Numbered from the stretch's first letter, positions 47,250 through 57,036 are shown. The stretch: 64,000 bases of DNA from Symbiodinium natans (GCA_905221605.1 CAJNDS010002834.1:88501-152500); one strand, 5' to 3'. Numbers and translations: made by a program. Notes: a model not told the origin generated them from the sequence alone.

Positions 47250-47483
47250 GGCGGCGACGGAAAAGTGAAACCGCTTCACTACAGTTACAGCGTGACTGTC
47301 CTCAGACTGACACAGATCACAAATCTGCTTGAGCAGGCAAGCAAGGCAAGCGTGGCGGCGACACATGTCCTTTGCGCACTGGAACCAACCAGCAGCAGGC
47401 GGCGGCTACTTCAAGCAAGGCGGCCAATGCTTTCGAGGCGCGGACTTTTCATGAGCAGTCTCAGAACGGCTCAAGCGTTGCGC

Positions 47484-50400
47484 TTAGCTTAATTCGCTCT
47501 CGTCGGCTTCAGGCGCCTCGCTGTCGCTGTCCAGCAAGAAATTGCCCAAGCCAGCAATGCTTCTGCTGGCCTGCATGGGTGTGCAGGGCTGAAAGCACAC
47601 CAACGCAAGGAATTGGATCAGCAGAACGCAGCTGAAGTGCATGCAGTTCCCGGCCACATAGGATGCTCGTCGGTTGTCGGTGATTGCCAGAACCGGCACG
47701 CCCATGCTCATTGCAACTGAGGGCACCACTGGGAACCCCATCAGGAGCAGTTTTTCTTTTGGGACCATCCATCGCCGCAGCGATGGGACAAACATCTTCC
47801 CTGCATTTCTTCGCAGCGTGGGGATTTTTCGGCTCACTGCCGACCAACACAGCCGCTTCTTTGGATTGTCGCCCAAGAACGCCACCAAATCGGGATTGTA
47901 GACGGCATCTTGACTGTACTTCTGGTAGTAGTTGTCCACAATCACTTCGAGTGCTTTTCTCTCGCGCTTGTTCAGCAGGTAGACCCACGACCTGGCCTGA
48001 GCGTATTTGCTTGCACCGTTCCACATTTCACACTCTATGTAGTTGCCCTTAATTGTAGGCTTGTTTTGTTCTTGGTTTGCCACAACGCGCATTTTACCTG
48101 TGTGTTACCCTTACTTGCCCTCCATTTTACCCTTAATTTGCCTTATTTTTAGTCTTGTTTTGTTCTCGTTTTGCCACTGTCGTCCTTAATTTGCTCTTAA
48201 TTTTAGGCTTGTTTTGCTAGTGTTTTGCCACCACACTTATTTTTACCTGTACTTTACTCTTATTTGGCCCTTAAAGGCCCTTAAAGGCCCTTAATTTTAG
48301 GCTTGCTTTGTTCTTGCATTACTAGTGCTAGGCCTGTTTTGTTTTTGTTTTACCACGACGCGTGATTTCCCTCCATTTTACCCTTTTTACCCTTAATTTG
48401 CCCTGAATGTGCCCTTAATTTGCCCTTAATTTGCCCTGCTTTACAAATGCTAAGCCTGTTTTGTTCTTGTTTTAACGATGCGTGATTTCCCTCCATTTTG
48501 CCCTTAATCTGCCCTTAAGTTGCCCTTAATTTGCCCTTAATTTGCCCTTAATTTGCCCTTAATTTGCCCTTAATTTGCCCTTAATTTGCCCTGCTTTACT
48601 GATGCCAGGCCTGTTTTGTTCTTGTTTTACCGCGACGCGTGATTTCCCTCCATTTTGCCCTTAAGTTGCCCTTAAGTTGCCCTTAATTTGCCCTTAATTT
48701 GCCCTTAATTTGCCCTTAATTTTAAGCTACTTATTTTGTTTTTGATTTACCACAACCCTGATTTTGCCTGCATTTTACCCTTAATTTGCCCTTGCTTTCA
48801 AGCTTAATTACCCCTTAACCTGTTTCTCACCTACACAGAGAGCACAAAGAGCAAGACAAGCGACGCGGGGACGGTGCACCGTTGAACGAACTCGCGCAAC
48901 ATGTTGTGACTCAAGGTTCAGGTCGATCTCGCTTGCGCCCATGTAATCGCTGGGTTTGGTCTGGACCAGTCGACGAATCACAGCGCTCACCGACTTAAAC
49001 AGTGCATTCACGTCGAATTTCTGCTTGGTGCGCTGCTTGTGCGCCATGATGATGTACATGCGTTCACGTGCTGTGCCACTGTGGCCCACGTCTGATGGAG
49101 TCACCACGAAAGGATGCAGTTCGTAGTGGCGCCCGTACAAGTACTGGATCATGCCCATGTGCAGCTCCTGAAACAGCACACACACACAGCCACGCATTCA
49201 AGTCGCCCCCAGGATCCCCCTATTCTGCCCTTGATTCCCGCCTTCACGTTCTCCAATATAACCAAAGGTGTCCCCCACTCGATGTGGAGTTTGGCGTGCG
49301 CCACAAACACCGGCGCGGTTTTGCCCTGCTCGTACAATCGCGGGCCTGCCCTGCTTTGGTCTGTGCAGGGAAGACCCCCAACTTCCATGTCTGACTTGAA
49401 CTTGGGATCAAACGTCTCGTGCCACTGTCGGCATGTGAAACAATACTGTGACTTGCCGAAGTCGGAATTGCTGATGTGTCGAACCTGGCCAAAGCGACTG
49501 ATGCTGATAGATGCGCGGTTCCAACACGTACCAATATAAACGTTCTATTCTAATGCAACTCCACGGAACCAAGGCGAAAAAGTCAGAGCCGGGCGTCCAC
49601 GCCGAGCACGTTCCTGCCGGAAGAGTTTCCAGGATGTCGCCGAAAACGCATGGCTTTGTGTAGTGGTCTTCTAGGACCTCTCCACACCAAGCAGCATGCG
49701 TGTCAATGATCCCACGACAATGTTTGTTGCATTCCTTGGTCCACAGAATGACTGGTTCGTGTTCGAGGTTTTGTCTTTATTTCGTCCTTATGTTGTTCCT
49801 TATATTGTCCTTATTTTGTCCTTATTTTCTCTTCATTTTGTCCTTATTCTGTCCTTATTTTTGTCCTTATTTTGTCCTTATTTTGTATTTATTTTGCACA
49901 TGGTTTTGCTCATTTTACCTTATCTCGTCCTTATTATATCCTTATTTTGTCCTTATTTTGTATTTGTTTCGCGCTTATTGTCCTTATTTTGTCCTTATTT
50001 TGTCCTTATTTTGACCTTATTTTGTACTTATTTTGTCCTTTTGTCCTTATTTTGTATTTATTTTGCATCTGTTGTTGCTCATTTTACCTTACCTCGTCCT
50101 TACTATATCCTTATTTTGTCCTTATTTTGTATTTGTTTCGCGCTTATTGTCCTTATTTTGTCCTTATTTTGTCCTTATTTTGACCTTATTTTGTCCTTTT
50201 TGTCCTTATTTTGTATTTCTTTTGCATCTGTTGTTGCTCATTTTACCTTACCTCGTCCTTACTATATCCTTATTTTGTCCTTATTTTGTATTTGTTTCGC
50301 GCTTATTGTCCTTATTTTGTCATTATTTTGTCCTTTTGTCCTTATTTTGTATTTATTTTGAATCTGTTGTTGCTCATTTTACCTTACCTCGTCCTCATTA

Positions 50401-50582
50401 CATCCTTATTTTGTCCTTACTTTGTACTTATTTTGCGCTTATTGCTGTTCATTTTGCAGCTGCTTTTGAGGATGTGAGCGAAAAACTGAGTCCGGGACAT
50501 ACGCGCACACCGGTCGCACGTGCATCCCTGCGGGAAGGATCTTGGAGTCATTGACTGTCTTCTCTATGACGCTGAGGGCCAT
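47484..50582 (-). CDS. cytosine-C5 DNA methyltransferase-like protein (482 aa, 5 exons)
   Basis: Exons 50464-50582, 49570-49774, 49248-49484, 48831-49167 and 47484-48034 total 1449 bp (483 codons) with all phases matching. Three introns are GT-AG with donors GTTCCG, GTGAAG and GTGAGA; the first is GC-AG. C5-methyltransferase landmarks in order: a motif II/III-like stretch (ILWTKECNKHC, then FGDILETLP); motif IV with catalytic cysteine in GGLPCTDQSRAG (49353-49370); motif VI VILEN; motif VIII GHSGTARERMYIIM (49060-49077); the region after the target domain (RKIPTLRRNAGKMF, RRWMVPKEKLLLMGFP); and motif X YVAGNCMH. The family transfers methyl from S-adenosylmethionine to C5 of cytosine. The SAM-binding motif I is not obvious, so activity is uncertain. 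Ends in an acidic tail DSDSEAPEADESELS. It would act in the nucleus on DNA, possibly that of the element. Confidence 0.75.
48060..48800 (+). repeat. 11-bp TTTGCCCTTAA array in a methyltransferase intron
   Basis: Plus-strand TTTGCCCTTAA units combined into a longer repeat (about 120 bp, with TTTTGTTCTTGTTTTACC and GCGTGATTTCCCTCCATTTT). The whole lies within the 48035-48830 intron. Confidence 0.9.
49775..50463 (+). repeat. 11-bp TTATTTTGTCC array in a methyltransferase intron
   Basis: About 50 units, grouped into a roughly 160-bp higher-order repeat (with TTTCGCGCTTATTG and GTTGCTCATTTTACCTTA), three to four copies. The long Leu/Phe/Cys/Tyr frames on the plus strand are translations of this array. 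Confidence 0.9.
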
Positions 50583-51518
50583 CTCGCTTGTAAATACCCC
50601 TGTGCACGAACTGGAGCTGCGTCTGGCCTTGCACAGCCAAGAATCCTGGCCGGATCAAGCTTAGCAGAGGCCCCCTTTCTTCAATGTATTCAAATTCTGA
50701 CGCAGATGCTCTGCCGACGCCTGGATTGCGCTAACGCCCAGCTTGCTCACCAAGACCCGCCAGATCACCTGACCAGTGCAGGCTTGTGAAGCAGGAGAGT
50801 GCAAGGGCCACCCCTGCCTGTGCTATTCGTCCAGTCATGGCCAGCGGGCTTCCGTCCTGTCCTCGAAACCACTCCTGCGCAGGTTTTCGGGTTTAGATCT
50901 GTCTAAAGCGCATGTTGATCGATGGGGCTCATCCGGCCTGTGGGTCATCAGACAAAAGTGATGTGCTGCTAGAGCGCGTCCACGGCGGCGCGTCACTGTC
51001 CGATGCACTCTGCATGTGGCTGTCGTCGCCGCCGCCTTCGCCCATGTCTTGAATCTGCTCAGGAGTCAGGGCGGGACAAATCGAAAAGGCAACTTTCTAT
51101 AATAATCTCAGACTGCAACTCTAGAACTGAATTTCACGACCTTGCTACTTCACTTCTTGGAACCACATGCGGGGCAACACAGTGATGCGGGTCGGTGCTG
51201 CTGCGTGTCAACACACAAACAAAAGGGTGCATCCATCCGACGAAGGAAACGCTGGCCGAGTATTTTTTTCGCGAGAAAACAGAAGCATCTGGAGACAGTC
51301 AGTGAGATCTCGTCAATGATCTCGTGCGCAGAGTCAGCCTGGGCTTATTTGTGGCTGATTTGGTGCTTATTTTGTTTTCGGGGCTAGTTTTGCGTACAAT
51401 TTGGTGCTTATTTGGGCCTTATTTTTGTCTTGGCGCTTATTTGAAGCTTATTTGTGGGGTGGGGGGGTGGTGGGTGGGGGGGGTGGGGTGGCAAATTTAG
51501 GCCAAGAATAAGCCGGCT

Positions 51519-51583
<65 letters not shown>

Positions 51584-52604
51584 ATGTCCAACTCTTGTCT
51601 CTTCAGATCTGTTTCGCCAGAGGGTGGCGTAGCGTAGAAAACGCAAATCTGTGGTGCTGGGCTTGTTTGGAGCTTATTTTTGGCCTATTTGGTAATTATT
51701 TTGGTTTCGGGCCTAGTTTTGCATACTATTTGGTGCTTATTTTTTCCTCTTGGCACTTATTTGAAGCATATTTCGGGTTTGTTTCCTTCATATTTGTTGC
51801 TTATTTCGGCCTTATGTTTTCCCGCTCGTGCTTGTTTGTGGCTGTTTTCGGGGCGCAAACTCTTGACGCTGCTGGCACGCAAACTGAATCTGATGCCAAG
51901 CATCCACTCACGCCAGGCGGCGGACCATAGAACACGCCAATGTGTGGTGCATAGTAAGCCACGTAATGGGCCGGCACTGGTGGGGTAGCCGATGTGAGTG
52001 GCCCGTGCAAAATCGGGGCATTCAAAGCTGCGTGTGGAACCGCCTGGCCCAAGTGGCCTAAGTGTGGTGCGGGATTGGGACGTGGAGGCCCTCCTTCTGC
52101 AGGGTGGGTTGCGTTGATGGCTGGGCCGTGCTGGGGAGGGTGGCCCATATGGATGGCTCCCCACTGGTTGGCTGGGGCCAGCACGGGAGGAGCTCCGTTG
52201 ATCGCTCCCCAGTGCACGGGAGGGGCTCCGCCAGGGGCCGGGTCCCCCACATTGATCGCTGGAAAGGCACGGGCTGGGGCGGGCAAGGGATTTCCGCCAG
52301 GGACTCGGTGATCCATGAACACTTCGCGCGCAGGCGTGGGCGGTGGAGGCCCGCCAGGCGGGATCCTGGCTGGTGGCCCTTCCGCTGGGCGCGCTGCGGG
52401 CTCGTTTTCTGGGACGCGATTTGCTGGCCGCGGTGGTGGGGGGCCTAGCGGGCGTACTGGTTCCGGACTGGGACTGGACGAGTGGGAGGGGCTGCTGTCC
52501 CTGCTTTCAGGCGCGGGTGTGTGCTTCGGCTGCTTTAAAATCGGCTTGTTTTTTGCAGCAGCAGGGCGCTTTAGCTGGGCCCCCGGGCGCTTCAAAGTGG
52601 GCAT
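50548..52604 (-). CDS. proline-rich protein (376 aa, 4 exons)
   Basis: Exons 51912-52604, 50938-51096, 50769-50874 and 50548-50720 total 1131 bp with matching phases. Junctions: GGC|GTGAGT...ATTATAG|AAA, a 58-bp GC-AG intron (CAG|GCCGGA...GCGCAG|GAG) and TCAG|GTGATC...ATCCAG|GC. Residues 1-231 are Pro/Ala/Gly/His-rich with a basic start MPTLKRPGAQLKRPAAAKNK and tandem PPVLAPANQWGAIHMG-like repeats. Later come an acidic linker (MGEGGGDDSHMQSAS), a hydrophobic helix (QAGVALALSCFTSLHW) and SEFEYIEERGPLLSLIRPG. Likely a disordered scaffold or nucleic-acid-binding protein; not recognised. Its last 35 bp overlap the start of the methyltransferase frame, so the two could be alternative products of one locus. 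Confidence 0.6.
51519..51582 (+). repeat. G64 homopolymer
   Basis: Sixty-four consecutive G within the first intron (51097-51911) of the proline-rich gene, preceded by other G-rich runs (51450-51490). On the coding strand it is poly-C. Confidence 0.85.
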
Positions 52605-52774
52605 GGGGCTCTGGTGCTCTACTCTACCACACTCTGACCAAAAGGACTCGGCCCTCTGAGCAAAAAGGACTCTCAACTCGAAACACATGCGCAAGAAACG
52701 CAGCCTTCATCAACAGGTCTTGTCCATGTCCACGTCTTTCTCTGTTTTAGACTCGAAGGGCAGTCATGCCGACA

Positions 52775-53137
52775 CTAAGGGATGGGGTAAACACCAGCGC
52801 ATGTTTCACACGCATTATAGACTGCAATCTTCGCCTTGCGAATGTGGTAGCATTCACAGTTCACGTGCCAACTACGTCCCTTCTCAGTAACGTACACTGG
52901 CCGTCCAAGCGGGCAATGAGCATTGTGATGGTGGCACCGTTCACGTAGCGTCTCCAGCTCATGAGTCTGAGGGTTCTCCGTCTGCACACTGCGACTCACC
53001 ACGTGGCGGGCCCTCGTTGTGTGAATGGCAGTGTTCCAGAGCTTCAGGACCAGTCTCTCCGTAGCCAAGGCACACAGGGCGATGACAAAGATGGACGCAG
53101 CAATCCCCGTGTCGGCAATGGTCCACCAAAAGCTCAT
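52775..53137 (-). CDS. 120-aa membrane protein with Cys/His motif
   Basis: Single frame from ATG at 53137. An N-terminal hydrophobic segment (MSFWWTIADTGIAASIFVIALCALA split over about residues 1-25) would act as a membrane anchor. The C-terminal half has VYVTEKGRSWHVNCECY followed by HIRKAKIAVYNACETCAG: spaced H, C, C, H and CxxC residues suggest metal binding. Positioned between the secreted-protein gene and the proline-rich gene, same strand. It may be a last exon rather than a full gene. Function unknown. Confidence 0.45.
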   Translation of the reverse strand: MSFWWTIADTGIAASIFVIALCALATERLVLKLWNTAIHTTRARHVVSRSVQTENPQTHELETLRERCHHHNAHCPLGRPVYVTEKGRSWHVNCECYHIRKAKIAVYNACETCAGVYPIP

Positions 53138-53224
53138 TGCTGCTAAATTAGCAAGGGCCACTACCAACTATTGCAGGGACCGCCTGGAATGAGCCACTGA
53201 GGGCAATGGCACGCAAGATTGGCA

Positions 53225-53935
53225 GCATTCTCACAGGACATTTGCACTTATTCTATCAGGCTTTTTTTTTCTCTGACCCCCTTAACTCGTCCTTAATTTG
53301 CCCTTATTTTTCCTGATGATTTCACAGGACATTTGCACTTATTTTTTCTTATTCATCCTTATTAGGCTGTATTTCTTCTCTGACCCCTTAATTCGTCCTT
53401 AATTTGCCCTTATTTCGTCCTTAATTTGCCCTTAATTTTTGCTGATGAATTCACAGGACATTTGCACTTATTTTTTCTTGTTTCATCCTTATCAGGCTGT
53501 ATTTTTTCTCTGACCCCTTAATTCGTCCTTAATTTGCCCTTATTTCGTCCTTAATTTGCCCTTATTTTTTCCTGATGTATTCACAGGACATTTGCACTTA
53601 GTTTTTCTTGTTTCATCCTTATTAGGCTGTATTTTTCTCTGACCCCTTAATTCGTCCTTAATTTGCCCTTAATTCGTCCTCAATTTGCCCTTATTTCGTC
53701 CTTAATTTGCCCTTATTTTTTCCTGATGAATTCACAGGACATTTGCACTTTTTTTTGTTTCATCCTTAATTAGGCTTTATTTTATTCTCTGCCCCTTAGT
53801 TCGTCCTTAATTTGCCTTTATTTTCCCTGAATTCGTCAGATGCAGCATTCTCACAGGACATTTGCACTTTTTTACTCTTGTCTCATCCTTAATTCGGCTT
53901 TATTTTATTCCTGACCCCTTAATTCGTCCTTGTTC
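53225..53935 (+). repeat. higher-order repeat with TTCACAGGACATTTGCACTT
   Basis: Six copies of TCACAGGACATTTGCACTT spaced about 95-150 bp apart, each followed by TCATCCTTATTAGGCT-type and TTAATTTGCCCTTATT (11-bp family) sequence. No gene; spacer downstream of the secreted-protein gene. Confidence 0.9.
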
Positions 53936-53936
53936 G

Positions 53937-55913
53937 TCAGAATCCTGAGCCACTGGCCATGGGTGGAGCGAAGGCTCCGCAGCCAATCTGCGGCGACCAC
54001 ACGAAGACAAGCTCCGTGGGTTTCTTGGCTATGCCTCGATGATTGCAGTTGTAGTCTCGGCATTTGCAAAAAACACGAGCAACACAATTTCCAAACGCAG
54101 CCCGGATACTGCTACCGTCGAGGTACAAATGGAAGCAGTCACATTCCGCCAGCTGCTCGCGGGCCGCGAAATAGTAGCAGAACTTAGGAGGCCGCGCGCA
54201 TTTGTGCTCCAGGAAACCAGAACTCAACCGACCCTGACTGAATTAGAATTCTGGACGAGAGGCCATGGCATTGAAAGCAACTGACCAATGTTTCATGGTC
54301 GCTGCCCGATCACGTCCCACCACTGCCTCAATGGCTTTGGAGAGAAAACGGTCCTTCGATTGGCGCTTAACAGGCTTTTTCACTTGTTTGGTCTTTATTT
54401 TGCAATTGTTGTGCTCCCATGTCCCTTCGTTCCATTTGCGTCTTGGAACTTACTGGTTCTGAACTACACCCCGAGTCCTCGCCATTGAACATCCGGTTGG
54501 CGATGTCCCTCTTTTCCATCAAAGCCAATGCCGTGAATTTCTTGTAAAAACTGGATCGAGGTGGACGTTCGTTGCTCCCCGCCATGGCCGTCACAGCGTC
54601 GTCGAGAACAAAGGCAATCTGACTCAGCACTGTCAGTGCCCCTGGCCGCAGAGAACTCTTCAGCCCTCTCTGGTGCATTGGATCCAAAGCGAAGCACAAG
54701 AGTTGATCTAGCGTCGCGTTGGTCAGTGGCGTCCGCACCCAGGGCTTGGATGCGTTTCTGAGGTCAGAGAGCCACGCATCCTGCACGTGCGTTTCCTCAA
54801 ACTCAGTGGTCCAGAGCGTGCTGCAGTCCACCACCAGATCCAGTCCCACAGCGACAAATGTCCAGTGAGATCCTCCCTCCAGTCCGACAGTAGGCCAGGA
54901 CAACTCCAAGGAACCTATGCATGACAGAAGTTTCATCACCAGGTTTCGCAATGCATTGCAGGCTGCAGTGCGATCCGCCAAATTTCTTTCAGCTTCCGAA
55001 ATCGCGTACAACATGTGTGCCACGAAGATTGACGTGGGCACTGTCCTTTCTGCGAACCACTGCTTTTGGTCCTGCCGCGCAGACCCTCGAGTGAACCTTG
55101 GCTGGCGTCGGTTCACCTCCACGCCGGGCCATATTGCAGAATGGCTGTCGTTGATTTTGGCAGTGCTGTTTCGGCAGTGCTCCAACGCCTTTCTTTCATT
55201 CTTTGTTCGCAGAAGGAAGGTGCCGACCTGCCAGATTACCCGTATCTTCCCCTTATTTATTTGGCACTGGAAAACACCGACCCTTATTTTACCTTTATGT
55301 TACCCTTATTTTATCCTTATTTTGCCTTATTTTACCCTTATTTACCCTTGTTGTGTCCTTATTTCACATTTATTTTAGCCTTATTTCATCCTTATTTTGC
55401 CCTTATTTTACGTTTCCGCTATTCTCCCCTTATTTATTTGGCACTGGAGAACACCGGCCCTTCTTTATCCTTATTTCACCCTTATTTCACCCTTATTTCA
55501 CCCTTATGTCACCCTTATTTCACCCTTATTTCACCCTTATTTCACCCTTATTTCACCCTTATTTCACCCTTATTTCACCCTTATTTCACCCTTATTTTCA
55601 CCTTAGTTTAGCTTTATGTCCCTTATTTTGCCCTCATTTTGCGTTTCCGCTATTCTCCCCTTATTTTATTTATTTGTTGGCACTGGAAACTTCATGTAAC
55701 CAGACGCGCCTGCTTCTCAATCCACTCAGCTTGTTCCGATGGACTGACGTATGCAAGTATGGTGTGTATGGAGCCATCTTGCGCTGAAGGGATGGGCACC
55801 TCCACGAAAGACTGGAAAGGCCCCGAGGGAACCCCCTCAAGCTCTGGCGCATCCTCGTCATCTGCCACCAATGCCGCCATTGCAAGGACTGCAAGGATTC
55901 CAACAAATTTCAT
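53937..55913 (-). CDS. secreted protein, 423 aa, 3 exons
   Basis: Exons 55701-55913, 54470-55227 and 53937-54237 sum to 1272 bp, 424 codons including TGA, with phases 0 and 2 matching. Introns are GT-AG: 473 bp (GTTACA...CTGGCAG) and 232 bp (GTGTAG...AATTCAG). The start MKFVGILAVLAMAALVADDE is a textbook signal peptide. The middle (exon 2) is a globular region with GGSHWTFVAVGLDLVVDC and AISEAERNLADRTAACN; the C-terminus is cysteine-rich (ECDCFHLYLDGSS, CVARVFCKCRDYNCNHRG). No family recognised. The His-Trp...Asp pattern recalls some cysteine proteases, but the rest of that signature is missing. It would enter the secretory pathway, unusual for a transposon gene. Confidence 0.7.
55235..55680 (+). 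repeat. 11-bp TTATTTCACCC intronic array
   Basis: Units of TTATTTCACCC, twelve nearly perfect at 55476-55595, lying wholly inside the first intron of the secreted-protein gene. Two copies of CCCCTTATTTATTTGGCACT also occur. Confidence 0.95.
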
Positions 55914-55914
55914 G

Positions 55915-56130
55915 TGTGGGCTTAGGACTACGTTCTGTTTCTTTTCCCAGCACAAGGCCAACTATTTTGCCCTACAAGCATGATTGTCCAGCAGTTGCAA
56001 ATGGGGGCTTGCGTTCTGCTTCCGTTCCCAGCCCAATGCCACCTAGTTTTTGCACATGAACAAGAATGATATTCCAGCAGTTTCAAACGCGGGCTTAGGT
56101 CTGTGTTCTGCTTCTTTTCCCAACTTAACG
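55915..56130 (-). promoter_or_regulatory. triplicated upstream block of the secreted-protein gene
   Basis: Three tandem copies, about 88 bp each, of a minus-strand unit containing TGGGAAAAGAAGCAGAAC and AAACTGCTGGAATATCAT. The last copy runs into the start codon. Position suggests promoter or 5' leader. No TATA box. Confidence 0.4.
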
Positions 56131-56359
56131 CCTTCAATTCACGCGAAACGCGAGCCATCATGCGGCGGCGCCGGAAACTACATCCCCACGCATCAGAACC
56201 AAATTAAGGCAAATTAAGGAGTCTGCATGGGCGGGGCTTCAAAGCACACAATTTAGTGGCAATTCAGGTCCCAACCCTTCAAAAGCGGAAAAAAGGGAAA
56301 TAAGGCTTAATTAAGAGCAGAATAAGCCCAGATTCTCGAAACGGTGAAAGCAGAAAAAA

Positions 56360-56480
56360 AATAAGTGCTTATTAAGTGCTTATTAACTGCCAAATAAGGG
56401 ATTTCAAATTAAGGCCTTATTAAGCAGCTAATAAGCAGCTATTAAGCCACTAATAAGCCCTTATTTTTTGGGGTGTTGTT
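56360..56480 (+). repeat. right subterminal motif cluster
   Basis: Repeated GTGCTTATTAA, AAGCAGCTAATAAGC and CCACTAATAAGCCC, then CCTTATTTTTTGGGG, sharing words with the left end (34080-34118). Candidate binding sites. Confidence 0.45.
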
Positions 56481-56485
56481 ATTTG

Positions 56486-56521
56486 CTGGGGGGGGTCGGC
56501 GTGGGGGGGGTCGGCGCAGCC
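56486..56521 (-). repeat. right terminal inverted repeat
   Basis: Read inward on the minus strand: GGCTGCGCCGA, C8, ACGCCGA, C8, A. Same architecture and C-run lengths as the left end. Confidence 0.8.
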
Positions 56522-57036
56522 TCCCATGAGTTTAGTGTGTTGAAGGGGATTTTAGAGCTGTTTGCTGAACTGGCTTGAAAGACCCTCGGGCAAACATAGG
56601 GGCTGAAAAGGGATGGGAGTTTAGGGTTGAGGGCCCTGAGAACAAGTTGCAAGTTGTCATCGAACAAGTTGCGCAAAGGCATTTGTAAGATCCCCGTACT
56701 GCCGGCATCTCCGACGCGACAAGTAATTGCGATCCTTCACCCAGATCCGAAAACCGAAATAACTATTGGTTCCCAAAAGAGGCCTAAGACGATACCCAGA
56801 ATCTCGAAGCCTCAACAAGCTCCAAACCCGAAACCCTAAACCCCAGCCCCTTATCGCTAAGGCCTAAACCCTACACCCTAAACCCTATAAACCCTAAGCC
56901 CTACTCCCTAAACCCTAAACCCTAAACCCTAAACCCTAAACCCTAAACCCTAAGCCCTGCACCCTAAATCCTAAACCCTAAACACTAAACCCTAGACCCT
57001 AGACCCTAGACCCTAAACCCTAAACCCAACCATCAG

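Larger units (their letters stand above)
33968..56521. mobile_element. giant TIR-bounded element, 22.6 kb
   Basis: Both ends carry GGC(C/T)GCGCCGA, C8, ACG(G/C)CGA, C8, A in inverted orientation. Inside, tandem TTTAGGG is absent and an 11-bp repeat family takes over; the switch occurs at both termini. The interior holds about ten mostly minus-strand genes with real introns. No credible target duplication: only TC on each side, or a palindromic CATG a few bases out (33961-33964 and 56525-56528). No transposase, integrase, polymerase or capsid was recognised. I infer a large DNA transposon of unassigned class; a host locus bounded by a chance inverted repeat is the less likely alternative. Confidence 0.75.

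Noticed and set aside
49696-50554. Long plus-strand Leu/Phe/Cys/Tyr-rich frames resembling a multi-pass membrane protein
   Set aside because: They are three-frame translations of the 11-bp TTATTTTGTCC array (33 bp gives 11 codons) inside a methyltransferase intron.
54470-55227. Cysteine protease of the Ulp1/adenain type in the secreted protein (GGSHWTFVAVGLDLVVDC)
   Set aside because: His-to-Asp spacing is short and no downstream Q...DCG block exists; the signal peptide also argues against it.
33968-56521. Polinton/Maverick or an integrated large DNA virus
   Set aside because: Large size and TIRs fit, but no polymerase B, integrase, packaging ATPase or capsid is visible and the genes have many introns.
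33961-56528. CATG as the target-site duplication of the giant element
   Set aside because: CATG is its own reverse complement and sits 3 bp outside the left and right conserved tips with unequal intervening bases, so it cannot be told from an extension of the inverted repeat.
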